This document shows, one piece after another, positions 43,401 to 53,605 of a stretch of 64,000 nucleotides of DNA. The stretch lies in assembly GCF_016918505.1 (NCBI RefSeq), contig NZ_JAFFPZ010000008.1, positions 1 to 64,000 on the forward strand, written 5' to 3'. A model generated the notes under the pieces. That model made no database searches. It worked only from the letters and a program-made list of their open reading frames with translations, and was not told where the DNA came from. The stretch comes from Desulforhopalus vacuolatus. Lineage in GTDB: Bacteria; Desulfobacterota; Desulfobulbia; Desulfobulbales; Desulfocapsaceae. The number at the start of each line of letters is the position of its first letter. Within the stretch, counting starts at the first letter, position 1. A program made the translations under genes and the position numbers.

Positions 43401-43496
43401 GGGGTACCTGTAATTCTAAGGGGATGAAAAGTAGAACAGCGCAAGGCTATGCCGTTTCCAGGGAAGTTTTGTTCTTGAGGACCTCAAATCGGGAAA

Positions 43497-43525
43497 ACTT
43501 TACGGTATCCCATTGAAACTGTCAA
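43497..43525 (-). promoter_or_regulatory. Candidate promoter of tatBC
   Basis: On the minus strand TTGACA (43525-43520), a 17-base spacer and TAAAGT (43502-43497). This leaves a leader of about 90 bases before tatB. Confidence 0.55.
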
Positions 43526-43589
43526 CGAAAGGGTCATTCTGTCTCTTTTTTCTTAAGAATGTGAAGCAGAGATAAGTAGAGTGGATTAT

Positions 43590-43618
43590 TTGACATTACT
43601 GCCTCGTTTGACTATATT
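43590..43618 (+). promoter_or_regulatory. Consensus sigma-70 promoter of the purA operon
   Basis: TTGACA (43590-43595), exactly 17 bases, then TATATT (43613-43618). The purA ATG is 76 bases downstream of the -10 box. It is back to back with the tatBC promoter. Confidence 0.75.
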
Positions 43619-43661
43619 TGTGCGGTTCTGTTTCAGGTTTTTTGAATTTTTTCAGGGTTGA

Positions 43662-45002
<1,341 letters not shown>

Positions 45003-45011
45003 GGAAAATTT

Positions 45012-45275
45012 ATGGCTCGTATTACCTGTGAAGACTGCCTGAAGGCAGTCGGTGATAATAACCGTTTTAATCTGGTTGATCTCACTGTTAAACGTATTCA
45101 TCAGCATCGTCAGGGAGAACCCTTCCTCAGCGAAGGGAAAAATCAGGAGATTGTCATGACGCTGCGGGAAATCGCTAATGGTAATGTCAGTTTCAATAAT
45201 ATTGATGATCTTCCCAACCATTTTGAGGGAAAGAACGAAGAAGAGGACTCTGCCAGGGGAGAAGTACATTCCTGA
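45012..45275 (+). CDS. rpoZ: DNA-directed RNA polymerase omega subunit
   Basis: The protein has 87 aa. The N-terminus MARITCEDCLKAVGDNNRF and the segment LVDLTVKRIHQHRQGEPFL match omega subunits (MARVTVEDCL...NRFELVxLAxKRARQ). The third residue after VEDCL is an insertion (GDNNRF instead of GNRF), and the following helix is more divergent than usual. It lies 9 bases after purA and 28 bases before dnaJ. Confidence 0.88.
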   Translation: MARITCEDCLKAVGDNNRFNLVDLTVKRIHQHRQGEPFLSEGKNQEIVMTLREIANGNVSFNNIDDLPNHFEGKNEEEDSARGEVHS

Positions 45276-45289
45276 AATATGATTTCAGG
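45271..45289 (+). other. Hairpin between rpoZ and dnaJ
   Basis: CCTGAAAT-ATG-ATTTCAGG has an 8-bp perfect stem and includes the rpoZ stop codon. There is no T run, so it is not a classic terminator; a processing or mRNA-stability element is possible. Confidence 0.45.
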
Positions 45290-45303
45290 TGTGACGATAT
45301 ATA

Positions 45304-46455
45304 ATGAATGTTGATTACTACGAAATACTTTCTGTAAGCCGGACAGCGAGTGGTGCGGAAATTAAAAAATCCTACCGCAAACTGGCCATGAAATTCCATC
45401 CCGATAGAAACCCCGGAAATAAAGAGGCGGAGGAAAAGTTTAAATCCTGCACCGAAGCCTACGAGGTACTGAGCGATGAAAAGAAAAAACAAATATATGA
45501 TACGTACGGGCATGATGGCCTGAAAAACAGCGGCTACCGCGGGCCCGGTAATGCGGAAGATATTTTCTCCGGGTTCGGCGATATTTTTGGCGATCTTTTC
45601 GGTGGCAGAAGTCAGACCCGGAGAAACGGTCCTTTGCCCGGAAGTGACCTGCGCTATGACGTAGATATTTCCTTTATGGAAGCTGTTCATGGTGTCAGTA
45701 AAGAGGTGAAACTGCGCAAGCGGGAGACCTGCCATACCTGCAATGGTACCGGAAGTCGTCCAGGAAGCAAGCCGAAAACCTGCTCCATGTGTAATGGTCG
45801 TGGCCAGGTAATTCGTTCACAGGGTTTCTTTCAGGTGAGTACGACCTGCCCGCAGTGTCACGGTGAGGGAGTGCGAATTACTGACCCCTGTATCGACTGC
45901 AACGGCACAGGCCTTGTTGAGAAAGCGAAAACTGTTTCTTTGAAAATTCCCGCAGGTGTTGACAGCGGGGCCCGCATGAGATTGAGCGGCGAAGGAGAGG
46001 GGGGGCGCAGGGGCGGACAGTCTGGTGATCTCTACGTTATTATTCATGTCGCTGAACATGAATTTTTCAAACGTGAGGAAGAGACCATCTATTGCAAATT
46101 TCCGGTCTCCATGGTGAAAGCGACTCTCGGCGCAACAGTTGATGTCCCGACGATTTACGGGAGTAAAGAGCTGGAGATTCCTGCCGGAAGTCAAAGTGGA
46201 GAACAATTCGTCTTCAAGGAATGTGGGGTGCCCAGTCTGCGCGGTCATCGCAGGGGCGACATGATTGTCTCCCTCCAGGTAATGACTCCTTCAAAGCTCA
46301 ATGAGGAACAGAAGGAAAAATTGCGCGAATTTGCCGAAATCACCAACGAAAATATCAAAGAGGTCGAAAATGAAGGCTTCTTCAAAAAAATCTTCAACGA
46401 AGTCCTTGGCATGAATAAAAAGGATAAAGAGAAGAAGAAGGAGGCTGGGAAATAA
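45304..46455 (+). CDS. dnaJ: Chaperone protein DnaJ
   Basis: The protein has 383 aa, co-chaperone of DnaK. The J domain (1-70) has HPD in [16 protein letters not shown] glycine/phenylalanine-rich segment follows ([19 protein letters not shown]). Four zinc-finger repeats are complete: [24 protein letters not shown] and CIDCNGTG. The C-terminal substrate-binding domains are full length, plus a lysine-rich tail. dnaK and grpE are not adjacent; the moaC start overlaps the dnaJ stop (TAATG). Confidence 0.97.
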   Translation: MNVDYYEILSVSRTASGAEIKKSYRKLAMKFHPDRNPGNKEAEEKFKSCTEAYEVLSDEKKKQIYDTYGHDGLKNSGYRGPGNAEDIFSGFGDIFGDLFGGRSQTRRNGPLPGSDLRYDVDISFMEAVHGVSKEVKLRKRETCHTCNGTGSRPGSKPKTCSMCNGRGQVIRSQGFFQVSTTCPQCHGEGVRITDPCIDCNGTGLVEKAKTVSLKIPAGVDSGARMRLSGEGEGGRRGGQSGDLYVIIHVAEHEFFKREEETIYCKFPVSMVKATLGATVDVPTIYGSKELEIPAGSQSGEQFVFKECGVPSLRGHRRGDMIVSLQVMTPSKLNEEQKEKLREFAEITNENIKEVENEGFFKKIFNEVLGMNKKDKEKKKEAGK

Positions 46456-46943
46456 TGGCTGAGTTAACCCACTTTGACAGTGAAGGAAAGGCACAGATGG
46501 TTGATGTCGGCGGCAAGCAGGATACCGTCCGGGAGGCAATCGCTGCCGGATGGATTCAGCTCTCTGTTGAGGGTTTTAAAAAAGTTAAGGAAGGTTCTGT
46601 TTCCAAAGGTGATGTGCTTGGAGTTGCTCGTATTGCCGGTATAATGGCTGCAAAAAAAGTTGATGAGCTCATTCCACTCTGCCATCCACTTTTGATTCAC
46701 AAGGCAAACATCGAGTTTTCCCTTCGTGAGGAGGACCTCTCCATTGATATTGAAGCTGTTGTCGGTATTTCCGGTAAAACCGGGGTGGAAATGGAGGCGT
46801 TGACAGCCGTGTCTGTGGCTGCACTTACTATTTATGACATGTGCAAAGCTGTCGATAAGAATATGACAATTGGAGATATTCGACTCTTAAAAAAGAGTGG
46901 CGGAAAGAGTGGCGTTTATGTTCGGTCCCCTGGGGGGTCCTGA
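46455..46943 (+). CDS. moaC: Cyclic pyranopterin monophosphate synthase MoaC
   Basis: The protein has 162 aa. It completes the first step of molybdenum cofactor synthesis after MoaA. Motifs: MVDVGGKQDTVREAIA near residue 15, AGIMAAKKVDELIPLCHPL near 58, KTGVEMEALTAVSVAALTIYD and MCKAVDK near 135, with the catalytic Lys and Asp. The start is coupled to dnaJ. No other moa gene is nearby. Confidence 0.96.
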   Translation: MAELTHFDSEGKAQMVDVGGKQDTVREAIAAGWIQLSVEGFKKVKEGSVSKGDVLGVARIAGIMAAKKVDELIPLCHPLLIHKANIEFSLREEDLSIDIEAVVGISGKTGVEMEALTAVSVAALTIYDMCKAVDKNMTIGDIRLLKKSGGKSGVYVRSPGGS

Positions 46944-46983
46944 CACCGCGCTGATACTGGAGGTTTTGCTGAGAGGATAGACT

Positions 46984-47343
46984 ATGATTGCAGAAGAGCT
47001 TGAGTTTTTCAGGAAGCAGCTGTTAACAACCAGAGACGAGATGCTCCTTGAGGTGAATAAAACCCTGAACGAGATGACTGAGACCAGCAATGTTCCAGAT
47101 CCCAATGATCGGGCTACCCTGGAATCAGGTCGCAGTTTTGAGTTGCGTATTCGTGACCGGGAGCAGAAGCTGGTAAAAAAGATTGACGAGGCAATCAGTC
47201 GTATTGATGATGGAACCTTCGGAATCTGTGAGGCATGCGGGGAAGAAATTGGCATGAAGCGTCTTGAAGCCCGTCCGGTGACAACACTTTGCATCAATTG
47301 TAAAACATCTCAGGAAACCATTGAGAAGGCGACCGGCCATTAA
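46984..47343 (+). CDS. DksA/TraR-type zinc-finger protein
   Basis: The protein has 119 aa: an N-terminal coiled coil (EELEFFRKQLLTTRDEMLLE) and a C4 zinc finger CEACGEEIG...CINCKTSQE near residue 81. DksA binds the RNA polymerase secondary channel with ppGpp. The coiled-coil tip here reads DPNDRATLE, lacking the exact D-x-x-D-x-A of E. coli DksA, although DPNDRA is close to it. Size fits short DksA homologues. Confidence 0.92.
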   Translation: MIAEELEFFRKQLLTTRDEMLLEVNKTLNEMTETSNVPDPNDRATLESGRSFELRIRDREQKLVKKIDEAISRIDDGTFGICEACGEEIGMKRLEARPVTTLCINCKTSQETIEKATGH

Positions 47344-47363
47344 TCCGGGGGGCAGAAACACCA

Positions 47364-48086
47364 GTGAAGGACGTTCAAAACTTTATTGACACCCGTAACA
47401 TCAATATAAAAAAAGTTGGTGTAAAAACGGTCTCTTATCCGATCTCGCTGAGAGACCGTTCTCGTGTGCGACAACATACAGTTGCCACCGCAAACATGTA
47501 TGCGAACCTGCAGCACAACTGCAAAGGTACACATATGAGTCGATTTGTAGAAGTACTCAATAAATACCATGGAGATTTTGACACCAGCAGAATTCCGGAG
47601 ATCCTTAAGGCCATGAAGGATCGCCTTGGAGCTGAAGCCTCTCATCTCGACCTTACATTTCCCTATTTTACCACTGGTGTGGTTTCCCCCTGTACCGAGA
47701 GGGAAAAAGATTATCCACAGAAAAAATATTACTGCACTCTCCACGGTTCTCTTGAGAAAGATGCTGATGTCCGTCTTACCGTCCAGGTGCCGATCTCTTT
47801 CACCTTCGGATCGGAACACGCGGTCTCATGCCGGTGGGGTGTTGCAGATGTTGCCGTTGCGTTTCGTAATTTTTATTGGCTCGAAGATATCATTGCCCTC
47901 GCCGAGGCAGGTATTGATGAAGCCTCAAAGGCAGTGCAAAGCAGTCATGAACCTAAATTGACGGCCGAATTGCTCTGCCGTGCTATCTGCTCGCAACTCC
48001 GGCCTGTACGAGAATTGCGCAGCTACACTGTTACAGTTCACAACCTTTCTGATGCTTGTGCAACCTTTGCGTCTGCCAGAGGCTGA
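47364..48086 (+). CDS. FolE2-like protein lacking the usual active-site motif
   Basis: The protein has 240 aa. The N-terminal two thirds follow type IB GTP cyclohydrolase (FolE2): VQNFIDTRNINIKKVGVKTV, GTHMSRFVEVLNKY near 51 and HLDLTFPYFTTG near 90, LTVQVPI near 137. Where FolE2 has the zinc-ligand motif of type (L/S)CPCSKEIS and later GAHNQR, this protein reads SFTFGSEHAVSCRWG, and the C-terminal YVTE and SIHxHxAY motifs are also absent. It is therefore probably not a normal GTP cyclohydrolase. I see no frameshift that would restore the motif. It lies between the dksA-like gene and glyS with short gaps. Confidence 0.8.
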   Translation: MKDVQNFIDTRNINIKKVGVKTVSYPISLRDRSRVRQHTVATANMYANLQHNCKGTHMSRFVEVLNKYHGDFDTSRIPEILKAMKDRLGAEASHLDLTFPYFTTGVVSPCTEREKDYPQKKYYCTLHGSLEKDADVRLTVQVPISFTFGSEHAVSCRWGVADVAVAFRNFYWLEDIIALAEAGIDEASKAVQSSHEPKLTAELLCRAICSQLRPVRELRSYTVTVHNLSDACATFASARG

Positions 48087-48140
48087 GATCCTGAGAAAAT
48101 TAACCGTTTCCCCTGTACGGGAATTTGAAGAGAGCTTACA

Positions 48141-50213
48141 ATGCCTGATTTACTTTTTGAGATTGGTACCGAAGAAATTCCCGCTGGATATATTGCTCCG
48201 GCCTGCCGTCAGCTTGAGAATAACTTTCGCAGGATGGCACAGGAAATGACCCTGGGACACGGTAAGATCAGAGTCCTGGCCACCCCTCGCCGTCTTGCAC
48301 TGATCGTTGCCGATCTTATCGAAAAACAGGCTGATATTGAAGAAGAGCTCCTCGGGCCCTCGAAAAAAGTGGCTTATGACACAGAAGGGAATCTCAGTAA
48401 GGCCGGGGCGGGATTCGCCCGTTCGAAAGGTGCCAACCCCACCGAGCTGCAGGTCATTGAGACTGCAAAGGGTGAATATCTCATGCTCAAGCGAACGGTG
48501 AAAGGGCGTGAAACCATTGAACTCCTGCCGGATATTCTTGATGCGCTGATAAATACTCTTTCCTTTCCCAAATCAATGCACTGGGGATTAAAACGTCTCT
48601 CCTTTGCCCGTCCTCTGCAGTGGATCGTCGCCCTTTTTGGTGAGAATATCGTCACGTTTACCCATGAAGGTATCGAAAGTTCCAATACCAGCATGGGCCA
48701 CCGTTTTCATGCCAATACCTCCTTCCCCGTGACCAGTGCCGTGACCTATGAAACGCAGCTCGCGGAGAAAGACGTTGTTGTCGACCCGGGGAAAAGGCGA
48801 GAAATGGTTCTTACTGAAATTCGTCAGGCTGTTGCTGAAAACAGCACTTTTTCCAATGGCCATGTCCAGATTGATGAGGAACTTCTTGATACGGTAACGA
48901 ATCTGGTGGAGACTCCGTCAGGGGTGTGCGGAACCTTTGATAAGAAATTCCTGCGGCTTGTCCCCGATGTTCTGATTACCTCAATGCGGGTGAACCAAAA
49001 GTATTTCCCTGTTGTCGATGAGAAAGGGGGCCTCCTGCCTGGATTTGTGGCGGTAAATAATACTCGCGTAAACAATGTTGATGTAACCCGCAGGGGACAT
49101 CAACGTGTGCTCCGGGCGCGGTTGGAAGATGCGTTGTTCTTTTATGACAGTGACCGGGAGTCGAAACTTTCCGATCACATTGATCAACTCTCTGGAATTA
49201 TTTTTCAGGCGAAACTGGGAACCATGCTGGAGAAAAAGAATCGGCTGGTAAAATTGTCCCGGCTCCTTGCTGAAAAAATCAATTCTGCCCTTGTCTCTGA
49301 TTGCTGCAGGGCTGCTGAACTCTGCAAGGCAGACCTGCTTTCTGACATGGTCGGGGAGTTTCCGTCTCTCCAGGGGGTAATGGGGGCTGATTATGCCGAA
49401 CATGACGGAGAACCCGCTGGTGTTGCCCTTGCCATTCGCGAGCATTATATGCCAAAACGTGCCGGAGCGGACATTCCCTCTTCAGATACGGGGGCAATCC
49501 TTGGTCTTGCCGACCGGTTTGACACTATTGCCGGCTGTTTTGGCATTGGCCAGATTCCCACCGGCAGTGCCGATCCCTTTGCTCTGCGCAGGCAGTCTCT
49601 TGCGGTTATTCGCATCATTAATGAGAAGGGATATCGGATTTCACTGGAGGAAATAATCGCCAAGGCGCTTTCTCTCTATGGGAATAAGGTTGATGCCTCC
49701 TCTACAACGATTGATAAGACAACGGCTTTTATCCGCGACCGTTTTATCAATGACGCAGTGAAAGAGGGGAATAATGCTGAAGCTGTTGAGGCTGCTGCTT
49801 CCGTGGCTTTTGACGATATCGTTGACTGTCGTGAGCGAATGGATGCGCTCTCGGCAATTCGCAGTGATGAGTCATTTGCCGTTCTTGCAGCATCGTACAA
49901 ACGTATCCGTAATATTATCGGCAAAAACAGCAGCAGCGATGTGAATACAGCACTCTTGACCGAGAAAGAAGAGAAGGAACTCTATTCTTTCTATGAGGAA
50001 GCTGCCGTTGAGATGAAAAAGCATATTGCTGTCAGGGACTACACCACTGCCCTGAAGGCAATGCTGATCATGAAGGAGCCTGTAGACCACTTCTTTGATG
50101 TTGTCATGGTCATGGCTGAGGATAAGGCTGTGCGGGCGAATCGACTTAACCTGCTCACAGGTATCGGTGATTTAATTCTTCTGGTTGGAGATATCTCGAA
50201 GTTTCAGAAATAA
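48141..50213 (+). CDS. glyS: Glycyl-tRNA synthetase beta subunit
   Basis: The protein has 690 aa. It is the tRNA-binding/HD-like subunit of the two-chain bacterial glycyl-tRNA synthetase. Marks: PDLLFEIGTEEIPAGYI at the N-terminus, FPKSMHWG near residue 148, FARPLQWIVALFG near 155, RVLRARLEDALFFYDSDRES near 316 and DPFALRRQSLAVIRII near 475. Full length. The alpha subunit gene glyQ, usually directly upstream, is not in the window; the FolE2-like gene occupies that place. Confidence 0.96.
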   Translation: MPDLLFEIGTEEIPAGYIAPACRQLENNFRRMAQEMTLGHGKIRVLATPRRLALIVADLIEKQADIEEELLGPSKKVAYDTEGNLSKAGAGFARSKGANPTELQVIETAKGEYLMLKRTVKGRETIELLPDILDALINTLSFPKSMHWGLKRLSFARPLQWIVALFGENIVTFTHEGIESSNTSMGHRFHANTSFPVTSAVTYETQLAEKDVVVDPGKRREMVLTEIRQAVAENSTFSNGHVQIDEELLDTVTNLVETPSGVCGTFDKKFLRLVPDVLITSMRVNQKYFPVVDEKGGLLPGFVAVNNTRVNNVDVTRRGHQRVLRARLEDALFFYDSDRESKLSDHIDQLSGIIFQAKLGTMLEKKNRLVKLSRLLAEKINSALVSDCCRAAELCKADLLSDMVGEFPSLQGVMGADYAEHDGEPAGVALAIREHYMPKRAGADIPSSDTGAILGLADRFDTIAGCFGIGQIPTGSADPFALRRQSLAVIRIINEKGYRISLEEIIAKALSLYGNKVDASSTTIDKTTAFIRDRFINDAVKEGNNAEAVEAAASVAFDDIVDCRERMDALSAIRSDESFAVLAASYKRIRNIIGKNSSSDVNTALLTEKEEKELYSFYEEAAVEMKKHIAVRDYTTALKAMLIMKEPVDHFFDVVMVMAEDKAVRANRLNLLTGIGDLILLVGDISKFQK

Positions 50214-50240
50214 GCGCATCAGGCTGAAGCGGGAAAACGG

Positions 50241-50279
50241 AAAAAGGCGGTCATGAGAAATTCTCATGACCGCCTTTTT
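50241..50279. terminator. Bidirectional terminator between glyS and ccsB
   Basis: A 19-bp perfect palindromic stem (AAGGCGGTCATGAGAA and its complement, 1-base centre) with A and T runs on both sides; further T residues follow on the plus strand. Confidence 0.9.
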
Positions 50280-50332
50280 CTTTTTTTATACTCCCTTTTT
50301 TGCCTCTTTTCTCCAAAACAATCTGCCTGAAC

Positions 50333-51154
50333 TCAGCTGGCACCATAACTGTGCAGACCGGAGAGCCAGAAGTTGACTCCAAAGTACGTAAACATGACCA
50401 CGGCAAGTCCTGCCATGGAGAGAGTTGCAATCTTCATTCCGCTCCATCCACGGGTGAATCTGGCATGGAGAATGATGGCATAGAAGAACCAGGTGATCAG
50501 TGACCAGACCTCTTTACTGTCCCAGCTCCAGTACGTACCCCAGGCGGAGTTTGCCCACACTGAACCGCTGATTATCCCGGCAGTAAGCCAGATAAAACCG
50601 AAAACCATCGTTTTGTGATTCAGCTCATCGAGGATATTGAGTTCGGGAAGCCTGTCGACGAGGATTCCTTTACTGCGCAGGAGATAGAGGAGACCGAAGG
50701 CTGCGGTCATGGCAAAGGCTGCATAACCTATAAAACAGGTGATGACATGAGATACCAGCCAGTTGGACTGCAGCGCAGGCACGAGGGGAGTAATTGCCGT
50801 CTGGACGGTTCCGGAATTGGAAGCCCATGCCAGAGCAATTGTGGCGAGTGCAAGGTTGAGTGTACCGCTGATCCGCGTTTTGAAATGCCATTCTACAAGG
50901 AGTTGCAGTAAAATAATGGTCCACGCAAAAAAGACGATTGATTCATACATGTTGGTGAGTGGGGCGTGGCCGATGCCGATCTGGTAGGACTCTATCCAGC
51001 GCAGACCAATTCCGGTGGTTTGAATCAGCAGAGCGATGGCAGTTATCGTCGTGGCAACACGGCCGAGTTTATTATACATCAGATTGATACCGTAAAGCAG
51101 TGTAGCAAAGAGAGAGGTAAATGTGGATATTCCAATAAGCGTTGAACTGTCCAT
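50333..51154 (-). CDS. ccsB: Cytochrome c biogenesis protein CcsB (CcsA/ResC type)
   Basis: The protein has 273 aa and about eight membrane helices. The heme-handling tryptophan-rich motif is WANSAWGTYWSWDSKEVWSL near residue 208, flanked by conserved His (APLTNMYESIVFF region, SHVITCFIGY, NHKTMVFGF). With ResB it forms the system II heme lyase that attaches heme to apocytochromes c in the periplasm. It is 60 bases downstream of resB on the same strand. Confidence 0.95.
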   Translation of the reverse strand: MDSSTLIGISTFTSLFATLLYGINLMYNKLGRVATTITAIALLIQTTGIGLRWIESYQIGIGHAPLTNMYESIVFFAWTIILLQLLVEWHFKTRISGTLNLALATIALAWASNSGTVQTAITPLVPALQSNWLVSHVITCFIGYAAFAMTAAFGLLYLLRSKGILVDRLPELNILDELNHKTMVFGFIWLTAGIISGSVWANSAWGTYWSWDSKEVWSLITWFFYAIILHARFTRGWSGMKIATLSMAGLAVVMFTYFGVNFWLSGLHSYGAS

Positions 51155-51214
51155 GGGATGCTCCTTAGCGCCATAAGAGAAAATCTGAAAAATTTTTTAA
51201 AGGGTACCCTGATG

Positions 51215-52600
51215 TTATCTGGTTTGCGCCTGAATCTTTTCGACAAGATTTTTCAGTTCATCTGTGAAAGGAATTTTATTTTTGCTGGCACTTCCTGCCA
51301 ATACGAGAAATTTCTTTTTGTCGGTGTTGTCCTGCAGGAGCCAGATGCGGCGATGGGACATGAAAAAAGCCATATAAAGCCCCGCCAGCATCATCAGGCA
51401 GCCAAGATAGACCAGCGGGACACCGGGGTCTTTTGCAACCTGTAAACCGGTACTGAAACGCTGTTTAACAGTAATTTTGAAGACCTTGCCATCAACTGTA
51501 ACTGTAGTGGGGACATTGTTGTCAAGCCAGCCTTCCCAGGGATCTGCATCCCCAGTCTTGAACCAGAATTTTTCCTGCTTCACCTTATTCTGGAACCGCA
51601 GTACACGTAAAATCCCAAAAGACATGCCATTCCAATGTATTGGCTGCTGGTAGTCTGCAATAAAATGCTCGGTAATGGTTTTCTTCTTTCCTGTATTCTC
51701 AACGTCTTGTGAGAAGGTGATAACAAAAGAGTTTGGTACAGGTTGATACGATGCCTGGTAAAAAGTCGTCCCCTCATATTTAAGCGGACCGTTCACCTCA
51801 ATCATTTGCGTTGTCAGTTCCTTCTGATCCTGAACCAGAGAGATGCTGCTCTCATACTCTTTCGCCATTCCGTTGTTGTAATATTTTATATCAAAATAAT
51901 TGCAGTGAATATCGTAAGGAAGTTGAAGGGGAAAATTCCCTTTCTGAGTGTACGCGGTATGGACACTTTCCAGCTCAGGGACCCAGACGGTTGCCTTGAA
52001 ACCACCGAGCCAGCCGATGAAGGCACCTGAAAAGATAACAAGAATAGAGATATGAACAATATAGACACCAAGTCGTCCCCAGCGTCCTTTCTGCGCAAAA
52101 AAGATGGTTCGTTCTTCTTCTCTGCGGACTTCTCCCTTCCAGCCATGTTTGTTGAGAATTTTAACAGTGGTGTCGAAATGAACGGAAGTCTTGAAATGAA
52201 CTGCCCCCTGTTTTGCGGCGATGCGGTCGGAGTGAAGTTTGAAATTATCCTGATGAATCAGCCTCCATGTCAGAGGGAAACGGTCAAGAGTACAGACAAT
52301 CAGATTCAGTGCAAGGATTGACAGCAGGGAGAGATACCACCACGAGCTGTACATATCGTCCAGATCAAGGATCCGGGTGAAGGTAGTGGCACTTTCAGCA
52401 AATTTGTTGATGAATTCATTGTGTCCCGGACCTGAAAAAAACGAGGCGATGCTGTTCCCAAAAAATCGGTAATAGTAATCTGGGGCCTCTCCCTGGGGAA
52501 TGAGTGTGCCAATAACAGACGTAATTGCAAGGGCAATGAGCGTCGTGAGGGCAAGGTGAACTGATGAGAAGAAATGCCAGACAGGATTGTTTTTTTTCAT
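51215..52600 (-). CDS. resB: ResB-family cytochrome c biogenesis protein
   Basis: The protein has 461 aa. Three N-terminal membrane helices (VWHFFSSVHLALTTLIALAI; WYLSLLSILALNLIVCTL; VYIVHISILVIFSGAFIGWL), a large periplasmic domain and a final helix (LVYLGCLMMLAGLYMAFFM) match ResB/Ccs1. The opening segment SVHLALTTLIALAITSVIGT is the family hallmark. Together with CcsB it serves c-type cytochrome maturation, expected in a sulfate or metal respirer. A perfect FNR-type box lies 83 bp upstream of the start. Confidence 0.94.
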   Translation of the reverse strand: MKKNNPVWHFFSSVHLALTTLIALAITSVIGTLIPQGEAPDYYYRFFGNSIASFFSGPGHNEFINKFAESATTFTRILDLDDMYSSWWYLSLLSILALNLIVCTLDRFPLTWRLIHQDNFKLHSDRIAAKQGAVHFKTSVHFDTTVKILNKHGWKGEVRREEERTIFFAQKGRWGRLGVYIVHISILVIFSGAFIGWLGGFKATVWVPELESVHTAYTQKGNFPLQLPYDIHCNYFDIKYYNNGMAKEYESSISLVQDQKELTTQMIEVNGPLKYEGTTFYQASYQPVPNSFVITFSQDVENTGKKKTITEHFIADYQQPIHWNGMSFGILRVLRFQNKVKQEKFWFKTGDADPWEGWLDNNVPTTVTVDGKVFKITVKQRFSTGLQVAKDPGVPLVYLGCLMMLAGLYMAFFMSHRRIWLLQDNTDKKKFLVLAGSASKNKIPFTDELKNLVEKIQAQTR

Positions 52601-52682
52601 TGGTTCCAGTAAGGGAGGCTGTGAAATTAACGTTGAACAGATGTCTGCAGGTAACTGTAGAGGACGTGGAGATGAAAAGAAT

Positions 52683-52696
52683 TGATGTAAATCAAA
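52683..52696 (-). promoter_or_regulatory. FNR-type box upstream of resB
   Basis: TTGAT-GTAA-ATCAA matches the FNR consensus TTGATNNNNATCAA exactly and is symmetric. Its centre is about 89 bp before the resB start, suiting activation at -41.5 if transcription begins near 52648. rpmB, on the other side, starts 238 bp away. The rest of 52601-52933 shows nothing clear apart from the rpmB ribosome site. Confidence 0.65.
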
Positions 52697-52933
52697 GTAG
52701 AATGACTCTACAGCGCCGCCACAATATAACTTTTTCCTTATCTTGGCAAATCAAAGTAAGCGTGAATGAATACCTGTCCAGACGTTTTTTCGGTAGAAAC
52801 ACCTCTGTGCCGGTGAAAAATCTTGCCTTACCTGTCAAAACGCTGTAAGTAAAGAAGTTCCTTCAACAATTAACCACTTATAAGTCGCTTTTGTGGGCAT
52901 TGCATGCCTTCAAGCTGGCAGAGGAGAAATCAA

Positions 52934-53128
52934 ATGGCCAAAGTATGTGAAATCTGTGGCAAAGGTCCTAGAACTGGAAACAATGTTTCCCATGCTCACA
53001 ACAAAAACCGTCGTCGCTGGCTTCCAAATCTGAAATCTGTTCGCATGGCAGATGCCGGTGGAAACAAAAAAAGAATGCGGGTCTGTACTCGCTGCATTCG
53101 CTCTGGTGCGGTTGTTAAAGCGGCGTAA
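52934..53128 (+). CDS. rpmB: 50S ribosomal protein L28
   Basis: The protein has 64 aa from ATG 52934, preceded by [26 protein letters not shown] and [15 protein letters not shown] are L28 signatures. Two C-x2-C pairs (CEIC, CTRC) mark the zinc-binding form of L28. A terminator follows, so it is monocistronic. Confidence 0.97.
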   Translation: MAKVCEICGKGPRTGNNVSHAHNKNRRRWLPNLKSVRMADAGGNKKRMRVCTRCIRSGAVVKAA

Positions 53129-53163
53129 TGCCGTTGTTGCAGTTGTATTGGTAAAGAGTTGAA

Positions 53164-53195
53164 GGCGAAAGGGTTTGTTCCTTTCGCCTTTTTTT
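53164..53195 (+). terminator. Rho-independent terminator of rpmB
   Basis: GGCGAAAGG/CCTTTCGCC stem, 7-base loop, seven T residues. Confidence 0.9.
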
Positions 53196-53220
53196 ATAGG
53201 CTTAAGAAACGGAGGTCACC

Positions 53221-53475
53221 ATGGGTAGTGATGAAGTTCAATTTATTCCCTGCGAAGAAGCTATGGCGATGGTTAGTGCCATCCAGGAAGAAGAAGATGT
53301 CGAACAGCCCGATCATCGTATTTTAACAGTATACGGGGAAAATGAGAAGGAACTCTGCTGGTTTGATTTTGATGAGGTTATGAACGATATCGGAAATGTT
53401 CCGGAAGAGGACAAAAAAGAAGCCGTAAATCGTTATATCCTTGAGCGAATTCCGTCATGGGTGAAGACTTTGTAA
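53221..53475 (+). CDS. Small acidic hypothetical protein
   Basis: The protein has 84 aa, preceded by ACGGAGGTC. It is strongly acidic (IQEEEDVEQPDHR, NVPEEDKKEAVNR) with a central WFDFDEVM segment and no membrane helix or cysteine cluster. I do not recognise the family. A good start site, its own terminator-like palindrome downstream and isolation between two terminators indicate a real single gene. Confidence 0.7.
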   Translation: MGSDEVQFIPCEEAMAMVSAIQEEEDVEQPDHRILTVYGENEKELCWFDFDEVMNDIGNVPEEDKKEAVNRYILERIPSWVKTL

Positions 53476-53544
53476 ATGGTACCTCGAAGAATCTTGCATT
53501 TTTACCGCAGGTATAACTTTGATGTTCCTTGAAAAAGCTGTTCC

Positions 53545-53595
53545 TGAATGCAGAAGGCCCCCGGTGTTTAAAACACCGGGGGCCTTCTGTATTCA
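53545..53595. terminator. 51-bp near-perfect palindrome, probable bidirectional terminator
   Basis: Arms CAGAAGGCCCCCGGTGTTT and its complement, extended by TGAATG/TATTCA, around a TTTAAA-like centre. It lies between the convergent 84-aa gene and the DisA_N gene. It lacks a T run, unlike the other terminators here, so it may be a very stable RNA end or attenuating hairpin. Confidence 0.65.
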
Positions 53596-53605
53596 GAGAA
53601 GTCTT

